Source of the DNA: Acetoanaerobium sp041831635
GTDB taxonomy: Bacteria > Bacillota > Clostridia > Peptostreptococcales > Filifactoraceae
Reading direction: 5' to 3'
Assembly (NCBI GenBank): GCA_041831635.1
Contig: JBHASY010000028.1
Location: 1-19,024, forward strand
DNA length: 19,024 nucleotides
The position numbers and the translations under genes are program-made. The notes under the pieces were generated by a model that saw only the letters and a program-made list of their open reading frames with translations, was not told the DNA's origin and searched no databases. The stretch's first letter is position 1. Every line of letters starts with the position of its first letter. Below, piece by piece: positions 6,384 to 14,140 of the stretch.

Positions 6384-6986
6384 TCACCTATTTTTATAAA
6401 GATTATGCTTATAGATATACTTTTCCACCTGCTCATCCACCATATAAGTTATGCTTTTATTATCATAGACATTTTGCCTTATTTCCGTAGATGATATATC
6501 TATAACAGGGGTTTCAAAAAAATCTATCTTTCCGAGAAAATTTTTGCTTAAATATATCAAATCTCCAGCATTTTGAGTAATTCTAGATACTACCACAAAT
6601 TTTGCATATTCAGGAAGCTCTTCATAATTATTCCAGGTATGTATAGTTTCAATAGTATCATAACCTACTATAAAATATATCTCTGTTTTTGAATAAAGGT
6701 TTTTAAGGTATTTTAAAGTATCTATCGTATAAGTATTTCCTTTTCTTTCTATCTCTATAAGCGATGAAAAAAAATAATCATTACTAGCTATAGCCAAGTT
6801 TACCATATTATATCTATCCATAGCCTCAGATACGTTTAGTTCTCCTTTATGTGGCGGCTGCCCTGATGGTATAAAAAACACCTTATCAAGATTGTACTTT
6901 ATTCTAACTTGTTCAGCTATAAATAAATGACCATTATGAATAGGGTCAAAGGTTCCCCCCATGATACCTATTTTTTTATTTTCCAT
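6384..6986 (-). CDS. nadD: Nicotinate-nucleotide adenylyltransferase
   Basis: NadD makes deamido-NAD from nicotinate mononucleotide and ATP, an essential step of NAD synthesis. The 200-residue protein has the nucleotidyltransferase signature GGTFDPIHNGH (residues 10-20), containing the HxGH-type motif, a SGQPPHK loop near residues 42-48, and ISSTEIR (164-170), the second ATP-binding motif. Length and motif spacing are normal. The start is supported by AGGAG 7 bases upstream. It is the first gene of its operon: a terminator and a promoter lie just upstream (7027-7096). Confidence 0.96.
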   Translation of the reverse strand: MENKKIGIMGGTFDPIHNGHLFIAEQVRIKYNLDKVFFIPSGQPPHKGELNVSEAMDRYNMVNLAIASNDYFFSSLIEIERKGNTYTIDTLKYLKNLYSKTEIYFIVGYDTIETIHTWNNYEELPEYAKFVVVSRITQNAGDLIYLSKNFLGKIDFFETPVIDISSTEIRQNVYDNKSITYMVDEQVEKYIYKHNLYKNR

Positions 6987-7026
6987 TTGCCTACTCCTGT
7001 TTCATCTATATAATACTAACTCATAC

Positions 7027-7056
7027 ATTATACCTTATTTATTTTGATTTTTCCAA
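7027..7056 (-). promoter_or_regulatory. Promoter of the nadD operon
   Basis: On the - strand TTGGAA (7056-7051), an 18-base spacer and a perfect TATAAT (7032-7027) lie 40 bases before the nadD start, between the terminator of the preceding unit and nadD. The -35 box is only fair; the -10 box is strong. Confidence 0.6.
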
Positions 7057-7067
7057 TTCATATCAAA

Positions 7068-7096
7068 AATAAACTACTCCATAAGAGTAGTTTATT
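7068..7096 (-). terminator. Intrinsic terminator of the obgE-yhbY unit
   Basis: AATAAACTACTC (7068-7079) and GAGTAGTTTATT (7085-7096) form a perfect 12-bp stem with a 5-base loop. Read on the - strand the stem runs into ATTTTTGAT, giving a U-rich tail 40 bases after the yhbY stop. Confidence 0.85.
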
Positions 7097-7135
7097 AGAA
7101 ATCAGTTGTATTTTTATTAACTAAATCATTACAAT

Positions 7136-7429
7136 TTATCTAGGAAGCATAATTTTAGGATTATTTTTTGACTTTTTATAAATAGTAAATGTCGAGCCTA
7201 TAGCCTGAACAAATTCAGCATTTATCTCCTGTACTATTATGCTTGCAGTTTCTTTTGTGTCCAGACCTGAATTATCAAGTATTCTTATTTTTAAAATTTC
7301 TCTTTTTTCAAGTACCTCTTCAATTGATGCCTTTACAGTGTCTGTGATTCCCTCTTTTCCTATATGAGACATTACCTCTAAATTATTTGCTAAAGATTTT
7401 AAAAAAGCCCTTTGTTTTCCTTTTAACAT
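7136..7429 (-). CDS. yhbY: YhbY family RNA-binding protein (CRM domain)
   Basis: A 97-residue single CRM-domain protein of the CRS1/YhbY family, which associates with pre-50S ribosomal particles. Typical features are the start MLKGKQRAFLKSLAN, the segment HIGKEGIT near residues 22-29, a central VLEKREILKIRIL stretch and the end region FVQAIGSTFTIYKKS, close to the family pattern of QVIGkxxxLYR. The ribosome site AGGTGAT lies directly upstream and obgE ends 8 bases earlier, so it is translated with that ribosome-assembly GTPase. It is the last gene before the 7068-7096 terminator. Confidence 0.93.
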   Translation of the reverse strand: MLKGKQRAFLKSLANNLEVMSHIGKEGITDTVKASIEEVLEKREILKIRILDNSGLDTKETASIIVQEINAEFVQAIGSTFTIYKKSKNNPKIMLPR

Positions 7430-7437
7430 TTCATCAC

Positions 7438-8718
7438 CTACTCGTAATATTCAAACTCTAAATCATAAAGCTTTACAGTATCTCCATCTTTAACACCAAT
7501 GGAGCGAAGTTTTTCAAACACTCCTGTTTTTTCCATTACATTTTGGAAATATCTTATAGACTCCATATCATCAAAATCCACTGAATAAAGCAGTTTTTCT
7601 AGTCTATTTCCCTCTACTACAAAGACATCATTTTCTTTATATACTTTTATTTCATCTATGTTTTGAGAAATAATCTTTGTTTCATCGTAGATATCTTCTT
7701 CATCAAACAAATCTACTTCTTCTGTTTCTTTTAACATCTGTGAAACCATATTTAAAATTTCATCTACCCCGCTTAAAGTAGCGGCAGACATACTGTAAAC
7801 CTTATACCCTTTACTTTCAAGTTCTGTTTTAAAATCATTATATACCTCTATATCTTCTAAAATATCCATTTTATTTGCCACAACTATTTGAGGTCTTGAG
7901 GATAATTTTTCATTATACTTTTTTAATTCATCATTTATTTTTTCGAAATCATCTAGAGCATCTCTTCCTTCTACCCCCGAAATATCGACCATATGAATCA
8001 AAATCTTAGTTCTTTCTATATGTCTTAGAAAGTCATGCCCTAAACCTATACCCTCGCTTGCCCCCTCTATGATTCCAGGTATATCTGCAACCACAAAACT
8101 ATCTCCATTTTTTAGTTTTGTAACTCCTAAATTAGGTGTAAGGGTGGTGAAATGATAATTTGCTATCTTAGGTTTAGCTTTTGAAATTATCGAAAGAAAA
8201 GTTGATTTCCCAACGTTAGGAAAACCTATCAATCCTACATCAGCTATAAGTCTAAGTTCAAGTACAATATTTTTTTCTTCTCCATTCTTTCCCGCTTTTG
8301 CAAATCCCGGAGCCTGCCTTACAGCAGTTTTAAAATGAGTATTTCCTCTTCCGCCATACCCACCTCTTGCTACGACGAACTTATCTCCCGATATTTTTAA
8401 ATCTGCCATAACAAGCCCTGTTTCTTCATCTTTTACTATCGTTCCAACAGGAACTTTCAAGTATAAATCCTCGCCGTTTTTACCAAACATATTTGAGCCT
8501 TTTCCGTCTTCTCCGGATTCAGCAATATATTTGCTTTTATATCTGTAGTCCATAAGGGTACGTAAATTTGAGTCTGCAATAATTATCACATCTCCGCCTT
8601 TCCCACCATCTCCCCCTGCCGGACCTCCCGCCGGAACATATATTTCTCTTCTAAAAGCAACTGCTCCGTTACCGCCATTTCCTGCTTTTACATATAGTTT
8701 TGCCTTATCTACGAACAT
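7438..8718 (-). CDS. obgE: Obg family GTPase (ribosome assembly, stress control)
   Basis: Essential GTPase acting in 50S subunit assembly and linked to the stringent response. I place the start at 8718 (MFVDKAKLY), where AAGGTGAGG sits a few bases upstream; an in-frame ATG 27 bases earlier lacks one. The 426 residues divide into the Gly-rich Obg fold (about 1-155; AGGPAGGDGGKGGD), a G domain with GFPNVGKS (165-172), DIPGIIEGASEGIGLG (from 212) and NKMD (282-285), and a C-terminal OCT domain (about 350-426). All GTPase motifs are intact. It follows rpmA across a hairpin terminator and is followed 8 bases later by yhbY. Confidence 0.97.
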   Translation of the reverse strand: MFVDKAKLYVKAGNGGNGAVAFRREIYVPAGGPAGGDGGKGGDVIIIADSNLRTLMDYRYKSKYIAESGEDGKGSNMFGKNGEDLYLKVPVGTIVKDEETGLVMADLKISGDKFVVARGGYGGRGNTHFKTAVRQAPGFAKAGKNGEEKNIVLELRLIADVGLIGFPNVGKSTFLSIISKAKPKIANYHFTTLTPNLGVTKLKNGDSFVVADIPGIIEGASEGIGLGHDFLRHIERTKILIHMVDISGVEGRDALDDFEKINDELKKYNEKLSSRPQIVVANKMDILEDIEVYNDFKTELESKGYKVYSMSAATLSGVDEILNMVSQMLKETEEVDLFDEEDIYDETKIISQNIDEIKVYKENDVFVVEGNRLEKLLYSVDFDDMESIRYFQNVMEKTGVFEKLRSIGVKDGDTVKLYDLEFEYYE

Positions 8719-8748
8719 TTTCCTCACCTTTTTCTGTACATACAAAAT

Positions 8749-8772
8749 TAGGAGTGCTTAAAAGCACTCCTA
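8749..8772 (-). terminator. Hairpin terminator between rpmA and obgE
   Basis: TAGGAGTGCTT (8749-8759) pairs fully with AAGCACTCCTA (8762-8772), followed on the - strand by ATTTTGTA. The U-tract is short, so some read-through into obgE is likely. No separate obgE promoter is evident in the 65-base gap. Confidence 0.7.
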
Positions 8773-8783
8773 TAAGTAAATTC

Positions 8784-9071
8784 TTATTCAGCTACAGCAG
8801 GATATATGCTGACTTGCTTTCTCTTCTTGTCTTTTCTTTCAAACTTTACAACTCCGTCAACCAGAGCAAAAAGTGTATCATCTCCACCCTTTCCAACATT
8901 ATTGCCAGGATGTATTTTAGTTCCTCTTTGTCTTACAAGTATAGAACCGGCAGACACTTCTTGACCGTCAGATCTTTTAACTCCAAGTCTTTTAGCAATA
9001 GAATCACGACCGTTTTTAGAAGAACCTACCCCTTTTTTACTTGCAAACAATTGGAGATTCATTTTAAACAT
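8784..9071 (-). CDS. rpmA: Ribosomal protein bL27, with Firmicute-type cleavable N-terminus
   Basis: L27 reaches the peptidyl transferase center of the 50S subunit with its N-terminus. The 95-residue sequence has the family core KKGVGSSKNGRDS, GQEVSAGSILVRQRGTKIHPG and a basic end. It starts MFKMNLQLFASKKG: the extension ending in LQLFA is the Firmicute processing signal, and cleavage after it would expose SKKG as the mature N-terminus. The required protease, Prp, is encoded immediately upstream, 3 bases away. GAGGAGGTG lies 6 bases before this ATG, so the longer start is used. A terminator follows. Confidence 0.97.
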   Translation of the reverse strand: MFKMNLQLFASKKGVGSSKNGRDSIAKRLGVKRSDGQEVSAGSILVRQRGTKIHPGNNVGKGGDDTLFALVDGVVKFERKDKKRKQVSIYPAVAE

Positions 9072-9074
9072 GAA

Positions 9075-9404
9075 CTACACCTCCTCTTTCTTCATATATA
9101 TATAACTCGAATAATTTTCCTTAATATTATCCAGTCCCAATCTTAGCGTATTAGTCAAAATACAAACCTTTTCAAACATAGACGGTTCTAAATCTTCCGG
9201 AATTTTAAAATACAGGTATCCGCTTTCCACTTTATACTCTATATTCCCGTCCAACAAATCTATTAATCCAAGCAAAATCGTTTGGGTTATTACAGAAACC
9301 GACGCACATACTATGTCATGACCATATTCCTTTGAGTTTGCATGTCCACTAATTTCAGCACTGTAAATATCATTTTTCTTAAGCTTCAATTCTACCTTTA
9401 CCAT
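9075..9404 (-). CDS. prp: Ribosomal-processing cysteine protease Prp
   Basis: Prp removes the N-terminal extension of L27 and is essential where that extension exists, as shown in Staphylococcus aureus. I prefer the start at 9404 (MVKVELKL), which matches the beginning of known Prp proteins and lies 1 base after the rplU stop; an ATG at 9413 overlapping rplU is the alternative. Neither has a good ribosome site, so translation is probably coupled to rplU. The catalytic pair is visible in SGHANSKEYGHDIVCA: His21 and Cys33 (numbered from 9404). At 109 residues the length is usual. The gene lies between the two ribosomal protein genes, the standard place. Confidence 0.94.
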   Translation of the reverse strand: MVKVELKLKKNDIYSAEISGHANSKEYGHDIVCASVSVITQTILLGLIDLLDGNIEYKVESGYLYFKIPEDLEPSMFEKVCILTNTLRLGLDNIKENYSSYIYMKKEEV

Positions 9405-9405
9405 A

Positions 9406-9714
9406 TTAAGCATTTATAGACTCAATGGTAATTTTGGTATATGGTTGTCTATGACCTTGTTTACGTCTGTAGTCTTTTTTAGCCTTATACTTGAACACTA
9501 TTATTTTTTTAGCTTTACCTTGTACTAAAACTTTTGCATTCACTTTACAGTTAGCTACATCAGAACCTGTCATAACTTGACCATCTTTAGAAACAGCAAT
9601 AATTTTATCCAGAGTTACAACATCTCCTTCAGCAGCGTTTAGCTTTTCTACGAATAGAGTATCTCCCTCTTTAACCATATACTGTTTTCCACCGGTTTCA
9701 ACGATTGCGTACAT
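9406..9714 (-). CDS. rplU: Ribosomal protein bL21
   Basis: A 102-residue L21, a 23S rRNA-binding protein of the 50S subunit. The start MYAIVETGGKQYMVKEGD and the end KKDYRRKQGHRQPYTKITI are classic family features. AGAGGAGGTG precedes the ATG. It is the first gene of rplU-prp-rpmA, transcribed from the promoter at 9806-9834 through an L21 leader RNA that allows control by the protein's own level. Confidence 0.97.
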   Translation of the reverse strand: MYAIVETGGKQYMVKEGDTLFVEKLNAAEGDVVTLDKIIAVSKDGQVMTGSDVANCKVNAKVLVQGKAKKIIVFKYKAKKDYRRKQGHRQPYTKITIESINA

Positions 9715-9799
9715 AAAGCACCTCCTCTTTCCAGTCTCGCCACGTAAGGTTTTTCTCAGATTCAGAAAATTTATACCTCAAATGAGCGGCTTCTTACAA
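9715..9799 (-). ncRNA. L21 leader RNA (5' untranslated region of rplU)
   Basis: The leader of the rplU message contains, in order, GCCGCTC, TTGAGGTATAA, CTTACGTGGCGAGACTGG and AGAGGAGGTG, the conserved blocks I recall for the L21 leader family upstream of rplU in Firmicutes. GCCGC can pair with GTGGC (one G-U), closing a structured core just ahead of the ribosome site. Such leaders are taken to be autogenous regulators, in which free L21 represses its own operon. Upstream limit is set from the predicted transcription start. Confidence 0.8.
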
Positions 9800-9805
9800 A
9801 TAACT

Positions 9806-9834
9806 ATGATATCATAAGACCATAACAGTGTCAA
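9806..9834 (-). promoter_or_regulatory. Strong sigma-A promoter of rplU-prp-rpmA
   Basis: On the - strand TTGACA (9834-9829), exactly consensus, a 17-base spacer and TATCAT (9811-9806, five of six). The boxes begin 12 bases after the RNase gene ends, so ribosomal protein genes are driven separately although the genes are closely packed. Confidence 0.85.
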
Positions 9835-9845
9835 CGAAAATCAAA

Positions 9846-11216
9846 TTAAAAATGAACCTTTAATGTCAACTCTTTCATATCTATAATCTCAGCCTCTATG
9901 TTTATGCCCAGACTACATTCTATATCTTTCAAATATTTGTTTGCAGTTTCGCTTGTATATGGCAATTTAATTCTATATGACTTTTGATTTGTATGCTTGA
10001 CTGCATTGCTAAGTTCGATAAACAACTGATTAAAGTATAAATCTTCGGTAAAAATTTTCCCAAATCCGTCACAAAGAGGACATATCTCAGTGTATTTTTC
10101 ATATATGTTTTCCTTATATCTTTTCCTAACAATCTGCATTATCCCAAGCTCAGTTATAGAAGTTACTGAAGATTTTTTCCCGTCTTTTTTCAAAAGTTCA
10201 TTTACCTTGTCAATCAATTTTGCTTTATTTTCGCTCTCCTTCATATCCAAAAAATCAATCAATATAATTCCGGATAAATCTCTGAGAAATATCTGTCTTA
10301 CAGCCTCATCTGACGCAATTAAATTAACCTGTAAAACATTTTTTTCAAAACCAAGTTTGTAATTGGAATTTCCTGCATTCACATCTATTATATGGCAGGC
10401 CTCTGTACTTTCTATAAATAAAGATATATTGTCATTTACCTCAACTTTTTTTTGAAATAAATTTCTAATTTGAGGAGTAAGTTTTAAATAATCGAATAAA
10501 AATTCGACATCTACAAAAGTTGGAGAGTTTATTTTTATCTTATCTTTTATAGAATTTTCTATATATTTTAAAATATTTTTATCATTACATATCAATTTAT
10601 CTATACTTTCAGGATTTGATTTAAATATAAAATTCTCTATAGCGTTATGTTGTGTATATATAAGTTTGTTTTCCAAACCTAACTTGGATTTTTTTTCAAT
10701 TTTATTCCAAATAGTAAAAACTTCATCAATATCTTCTTTGATTTCATTTTTGTCAGTATTATATGCTAAGGTTCTTATAACTACACCTACAGGATAGTCT
10801 ATCTTATCATTTAGATATTCTTTAATATCTTCCTTCCAGCGATAATCTTCTATCTTGTTTGAAAAGCTTATACCATTTCCATAAGGAAATATAACGCAAT
10901 ATCTCCCCATCAAACTTATTTCTCTTGTCAATTTAGGCAGTTTGTTTTTTAATTTAGAGCGTTTTACTTGAAGTATGAGTTCATCTCCTTTTTTCACTCT
11001 TTCAAGAGAAAAAGAATCTTGCAAATACCCCTCTGATATCCCTAAATCCACTACTGCTGAATTTAAATTCTTATTTATTTTTTTAACAGTTGCTCTGTAG
11101 ATATTTCCCTCCAAAACACCCTCTGATGAAGATACAAAATCTACTCTTACAAGATTCCCGTCTAATATACAGGCTAATTTATCAAATTCTTTTCCTTTTT
11201 CTATTACAAAATCCAT
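9846..11216 (-). CDS. rng: RNase E/G family endoribonuclease
   Basis: Single-strand-specific endoribonuclease for rRNA and mRNA processing. The 456 residues hold an S1 RNA-binding domain (about 33-95; YRATVKKINKNLNSAVVDLG), then the RNase H-like catalytic part with D278 (IIDVNAG) and D321/D324 (LIDFLDM), the metal-binding aspartates of RNase E, and the zinc-link CPLC (379-382) that joins subunits into dimers. There is no long C-terminal scaffold, so it is the short RNase G type. GAGGG precedes the start, 11 bases after the DUF2344 gene. A position directly upstream of rplU is common in Clostridia. Confidence 0.93.
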   Translation of the reverse strand: MDFVIEKGKEFDKLACILDGNLVRVDFVSSSEGVLEGNIYRATVKKINKNLNSAVVDLGISEGYLQDSFSLERVKKGDELILQVKRSKLKNKLPKLTREISLMGRYCVIFPYGNGISFSNKIEDYRWKEDIKEYLNDKIDYPVGVVIRTLAYNTDKNEIKEDIDEVFTIWNKIEKKSKLGLENKLIYTQHNAIENFIFKSNPESIDKLICNDKNILKYIENSIKDKIKINSPTFVDVEFLFDYLKLTPQIRNLFQKKVEVNDNISLFIESTEACHIIDVNAGNSNYKLGFEKNVLQVNLIASDEAVRQIFLRDLSGIILIDFLDMKESENKAKLIDKVNELLKKDGKKSSVTSITELGIMQIVRKRYKENIYEKYTEICPLCDGFGKIFTEDLYFNQLFIELSNAVKHTNQKSYRIKLPYTSETANKYLKDIECSLGINIEAEIIDMKELTLKVHF

Positions 11217-11227
11217 TAGCTTACCCT

Positions 11228-11917
11228 CTACATAACACTAGATTTTTTCCCTGTATTTTCGTCTATATTATAGGTGTCGAGTTTTATTAAGTCATATCTT
11301 ATTTCGCCTATCTCTTCTAAACTTTCTATAAGTTCAATTATCTTTCTAGGATTGATACTTTTAGCTGAACCACTGCAAATATCAACAAAAATACTGATAC
11401 TTTCGTTTTTCTTCTCAAAATCTACATTTCCTATATACTCTTTTACATTATATTCTTTTAGATTACCCTTTTTAGTTTTCTTAGAAAGCATTATCTCTTT
11501 GGCATCGTTTATTTTATTTATAGCCGATGTGATTTTCGATATTCTATTTTCATCCTTTTCATCTAATGCTATTTCATATTTACTATGAGTTATAAATGTA
11601 ACTAAAGATTCTACTTTTCCTATCAAAATTTTAGCATCTATAAAATTTATTCCCTCAACACTTTTTTCATTTAATTTCTTGATGAGGAAATCTTCATTTA
11701 TATCCTCGTCAAATTCCATATCCAAGTATTCACAGTGACTTTGAACTCCAAGCTGAAGTGCCGGAGAAAATGCAGTTTTAGGGTGAGGATTAAATCCCTC
11801 ACTGTAGGATAATTTAAAACCGGTTCTTCGTACTATTCTTTCCATAAGTTTTATTATGTCTAAATGAGATATATAACTGATATCTCCAAGCTTACTGTAT
11901 TTTATTCTTGCAAGCAT
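11228..11917 (-). CDS. DUF2344 / TIGR03936 family protein, partner of the radical SAM protein
   Basis: A 229-residue protein of the TIGR03936 (DUF2344) family, known mainly by its constant pairing with, or fusion to, the radical SAM protein encoded just upstream. The N-terminus shows family residues: ISHLDIIKLMERIVRRTGF (near 14-32) and YSEGFNPHPKTAFSPALQLG (near 37-56). The start at 11917 overlaps the upstream stop in a TGATG arrangement and has an AAGGGGG site 8 bases before it; an ATG 6 bases earlier is possible. Reaction and substrate are unknown. The context with RNase E/G and ribosomal proteins suggests an RNA or translation role, but that is guilt by association. Confidence 0.85.
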   Translation of the reverse strand: MLARIKYSKLGDISYISHLDIIKLMERIVRRTGFKLSYSEGFNPHPKTAFSPALQLGVQSHCEYLDMEFDEDINEDFLIKKLNEKSVEGINFIDAKILIGKVESLVTFITHSKYEIALDEKDENRISKITSAINKINDAKEIMLSKKTKKGNLKEYNVKEYIGNVDFEKKNESISIFVDICSGSAKSINPRKIIELIESLEEIGEIRYDLIKLDTYNIDENTGKKSSVM

Positions 11918-13758
11918 CAGCATAACCCCCTTGCGATATCAGTATTAACATTACATAAAAGACAACCTTGTCTACAGTCATTGCTGGTTTCTGCCTTTAG
12001 CGCCTTTTCATTTTCTCTTATCAAAAACTCCTTTGACACGCCGCAATCTATGTGATCCCATGCCAATATCTCGTCATAATCTCTTTTTCTTGTAGAATAA
12101 AAGTTCATATCCACATTACACTCGTCAAAAGCCTGTACCCACTTGTCATAGTCGAAAAATTCATCCCAGCCGTCAAATTTACAGCCCTTATTAAATGCCG
12201 TCTCGATTACAGCTCCAAGCCTTCTGTCTCCTCTCGCAAACACCCCTTCAAGACTGCTGGTCAACGGTGCATGATAATTAAAGTTTATGTTCTTTGATGA
12301 TTTTAACTTATCTTTAATATATCTTTGCTTTTCTCTTAGCGTTTCTACGTCATCTTGTGCCATCCATTGAAACGGAGTAAAAGGCTTAGGAACAAAACAG
12401 GCTGAACTTATAGTAATGCTGGTTCTTGGATGAATTTTCCCGTTATTTATTCTTTTGTGAACATTCAAGGTATCATATCCCATTTTAACTATCGCATCTA
12501 AATCCTCATAAGTTTCAGTAGGAAGTCCAATCATATAATACAGCTTTATCCTGTTCCAACCGTTAGAAAATGCCTTATATGCCGTATCCAGCAAGTCATC
12601 ATTTGTCACCCCTTTGTTGATTACGTCTCTTAACCTTTGTGTTCCCGCTTCCGGTGCAAATGTCAATCCGGATTTCTTTACTTTCTGAACTTTCTCAGCC
12701 ATCTCTACCGAAAAATTATCCAGTCTTAAAGATGGTAATGAAATACTGGTCATATTTGAAGAATGTTTTTCATTTAATTCGTCCAATAACTCTGCCAACT
12801 TTGAATAATCACTGCTACTAAGCGATGACAGCGACATTTCTTCGTATCCTGTAGTCTGAAATACTTTGTCAGCAATTTCAATCAATTTTTCTACACTTTT
12901 TTCTCTGATAGGTCTGTAGATCATACCTGCTTGGCAAAATCTGCAACCTCTGGTACACCCTCTGAAAATCTCCAGCATAATTCTTGCGTGTACAATCTCA
13001 ATATTCGGTACCAACAAATTTTCAGGATAAAAGACACTGTCCATATCTCTTACGATGCGTTTTTTTATCTTAGACGCAATGCCTTCGTACATAGGAGTTA
13101 CGCTTTTAACTGTGTTGTCTTGATTGTATGAAACATCATAAAAAGCCGGGATATATACTCCCTCTATATTTCTGGCCGCCTCTAAAAGAAATTCTTTTTT
13201 AGAATAGTTTCCTTTTTTATGTTTTTTATAAAGTTGCATAATTTCCGGCATTATTTCTTCTCCCTCACCGAGAAGAATCATATCTGCAAAGTCTGCAAGA
13301 GGCTCAGGATTATAAGCACAAGGACCTCCCATCATCACTATAGGATAATTTTCATCTCTGTCGATAGAGCGAAGAGGAATTCTGCCAAGATTCATTATAT
13401 TTAATATATTAGTGTATGAAAGTTCATACTGAAGTGTAAATCCTATAAAGTCAAATTCATTCAGAGGCGTTCTGGACTCTAAAGAAAACAAAGGTAAGTC
13501 ATTTTCTCTAAGCCTTTCTTCCATATCCTTAGCTACTGAAAATACTCTCTCGCACCAAACTCTGTCTATATTATTTAAAACACCGTAAAGAATATGCATC
13601 CCTAAATGGCTCATTCCTATTTCGTATAAATCAGGAAAAGCAAACACATACCTTATATCTACATCATCAGCATTTTTTATGACACTATTAAGTTCTTTTC
13701 CTATATATCTTCCCGGTTTTTCAACCTTGTCAAACAATCTTCTATAATTTATAGACAT
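11917..13758 (-). CDS. TIGR03960 family B12-binding-domain radical SAM protein
   Basis: A 613-residue radical SAM enzyme. The N-terminal part (about 35-180) resembles the cobalamin-binding domain of this superfamily (VMMGGPCAYNPEP, ILLGEGEE). The radical SAM core follows with C268, C272 and C275 in RGCTRGCRFCQ, which bind the [4Fe-4S] cluster for S-adenosylmethionine cleavage, then LSLSS-type and FAPEAGTQRLRDVINKG motifs. Near the C-terminus a second cysteine group, DCRQGCLLCN, may hold another cluster. GGGAGG precedes the start. The downstream DUF2344 gene is translationally coupled. The enzyme's reaction is not known to me. Radical SAM proteins with this layout often modify RNA or proteins, as methylthiotransferases do. 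Confidence 0.9.
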   Translation of the reverse strand: MSINYRRLFDKVEKPGRYIGKELNSVIKNADDVDIRYVFAFPDLYEIGMSHLGMHILYGVLNNIDRVWCERVFSVAKDMEERLRENDLPLFSLESRTPLNEFDFIGFTLQYELSYTNILNIMNLGRIPLRSIDRDENYPIVMMGGPCAYNPEPLADFADMILLGEGEEIMPEIMQLYKKHKKGNYSKKEFLLEAARNIEGVYIPAFYDVSYNQDNTVKSVTPMYEGIASKIKKRIVRDMDSVFYPENLLVPNIEIVHARIMLEIFRGCTRGCRFCQAGMIYRPIREKSVEKLIEIADKVFQTTGYEEMSLSSLSSSDYSKLAELLDELNEKHSSNMTSISLPSLRLDNFSVEMAEKVQKVKKSGLTFAPEAGTQRLRDVINKGVTNDDLLDTAYKAFSNGWNRIKLYYMIGLPTETYEDLDAIVKMGYDTLNVHKRINNGKIHPRTSITISSACFVPKPFTPFQWMAQDDVETLREKQRYIKDKLKSSKNINFNYHAPLTSSLEGVFARGDRRLGAVIETAFNKGCKFDGWDEFFDYDKWVQAFDECNVDMNFYSTRKRDYDEILAWDHIDCGVSKEFLIRENEKALKAETSNDCRQGCLLCNVNTDIARGLC

Positions 13759-13790
13759 CTTTTCCTCCCAAATGCACTTTTGCAGTAAAT

Positions 13791-13840
13791 CATAAGAACC
13801 TTATGTCGTTGAAAATTTGATTTTACAGTTTCACTACGAC
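13791..13840 (-). other. Leader hairpins at the 5' end of the radical SAM operon transcript
   Basis: GTCGT-TGAAA (13805-13814) pairs with TTTCA and ACGAC (13829-13833 and 13836-13840) with a two-base bulge. The predicted transcript starts at about 13839-13840, so this stem would sit at the very 5' end. A second small hairpin, CATAAG-AAC-CTTATG (13791-13805), follows. A terminal stem can protect mRNA from 5'-end-dependent decay; a regulatory role is possible but unproven. Confidence 0.4.
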
Positions 13841-13845
13841 TTTTC

Positions 13846-13875
13846 ATTATACCCTAATGTTTTAAAATTTGTCTA
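13846..13875 (-). promoter_or_regulatory. Promoter of the radical SAM-DUF2344-rng unit
   Basis: TAGACA (13875-13870, five of six), an 18-base spacer and perfect TATAAT (13851-13846) on the - strand, 88 bases before the start codon. The 380-base gap 13759-14140 otherwise holds the leader hairpins, the kam terminator and A+T-rich sequence in which I see no gene. Confidence 0.7.
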
Positions 13876-14006
13876 TATATCAAACCATACAAATTCTTAA
13901 CAGGGTCTTAAATTGGTAACTTCGAAAAATAATTTAATATAATTTTATATATACTGTCATACTTTATCTTCTTAATTATATGTTTTATATTTCCAATAAA
14001 TACAAA

Positions 14007-14047
14007 AAGACCCGAATTGACTTGCAAAATGTTATAATCCGGGTCTT
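14007..14047 (-). terminator. Intrinsic terminator of the kam operon
   Basis: AAGACCCG (14007-14014) and CGGGTCTT (14040-14047) form an 8-bp stem around a 25-base loop that can add four weaker pairs. On the - strand it is followed by TTTTGTA. It lies about 95 bases after kamE. Confidence 0.8.
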
Positions 14048-14140
14048 CTAAGTCTTAAATCCGACTTTTATTTTATTATTTATTTACTAATAAAGCGTAC
14101 TCCTACTAATTTATTTTAATATTTGACATTTATCAATTAC

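Noticed and set aside
11274..11588. Open frame of 104 codons on the + strand opposite the DUF2344 gene.
   Set aside because: Its hydrophobic Ser/Leu/Phe-rich translation is what A+T-rich Lys/Glu codons give when read antisense; there is no start signal.
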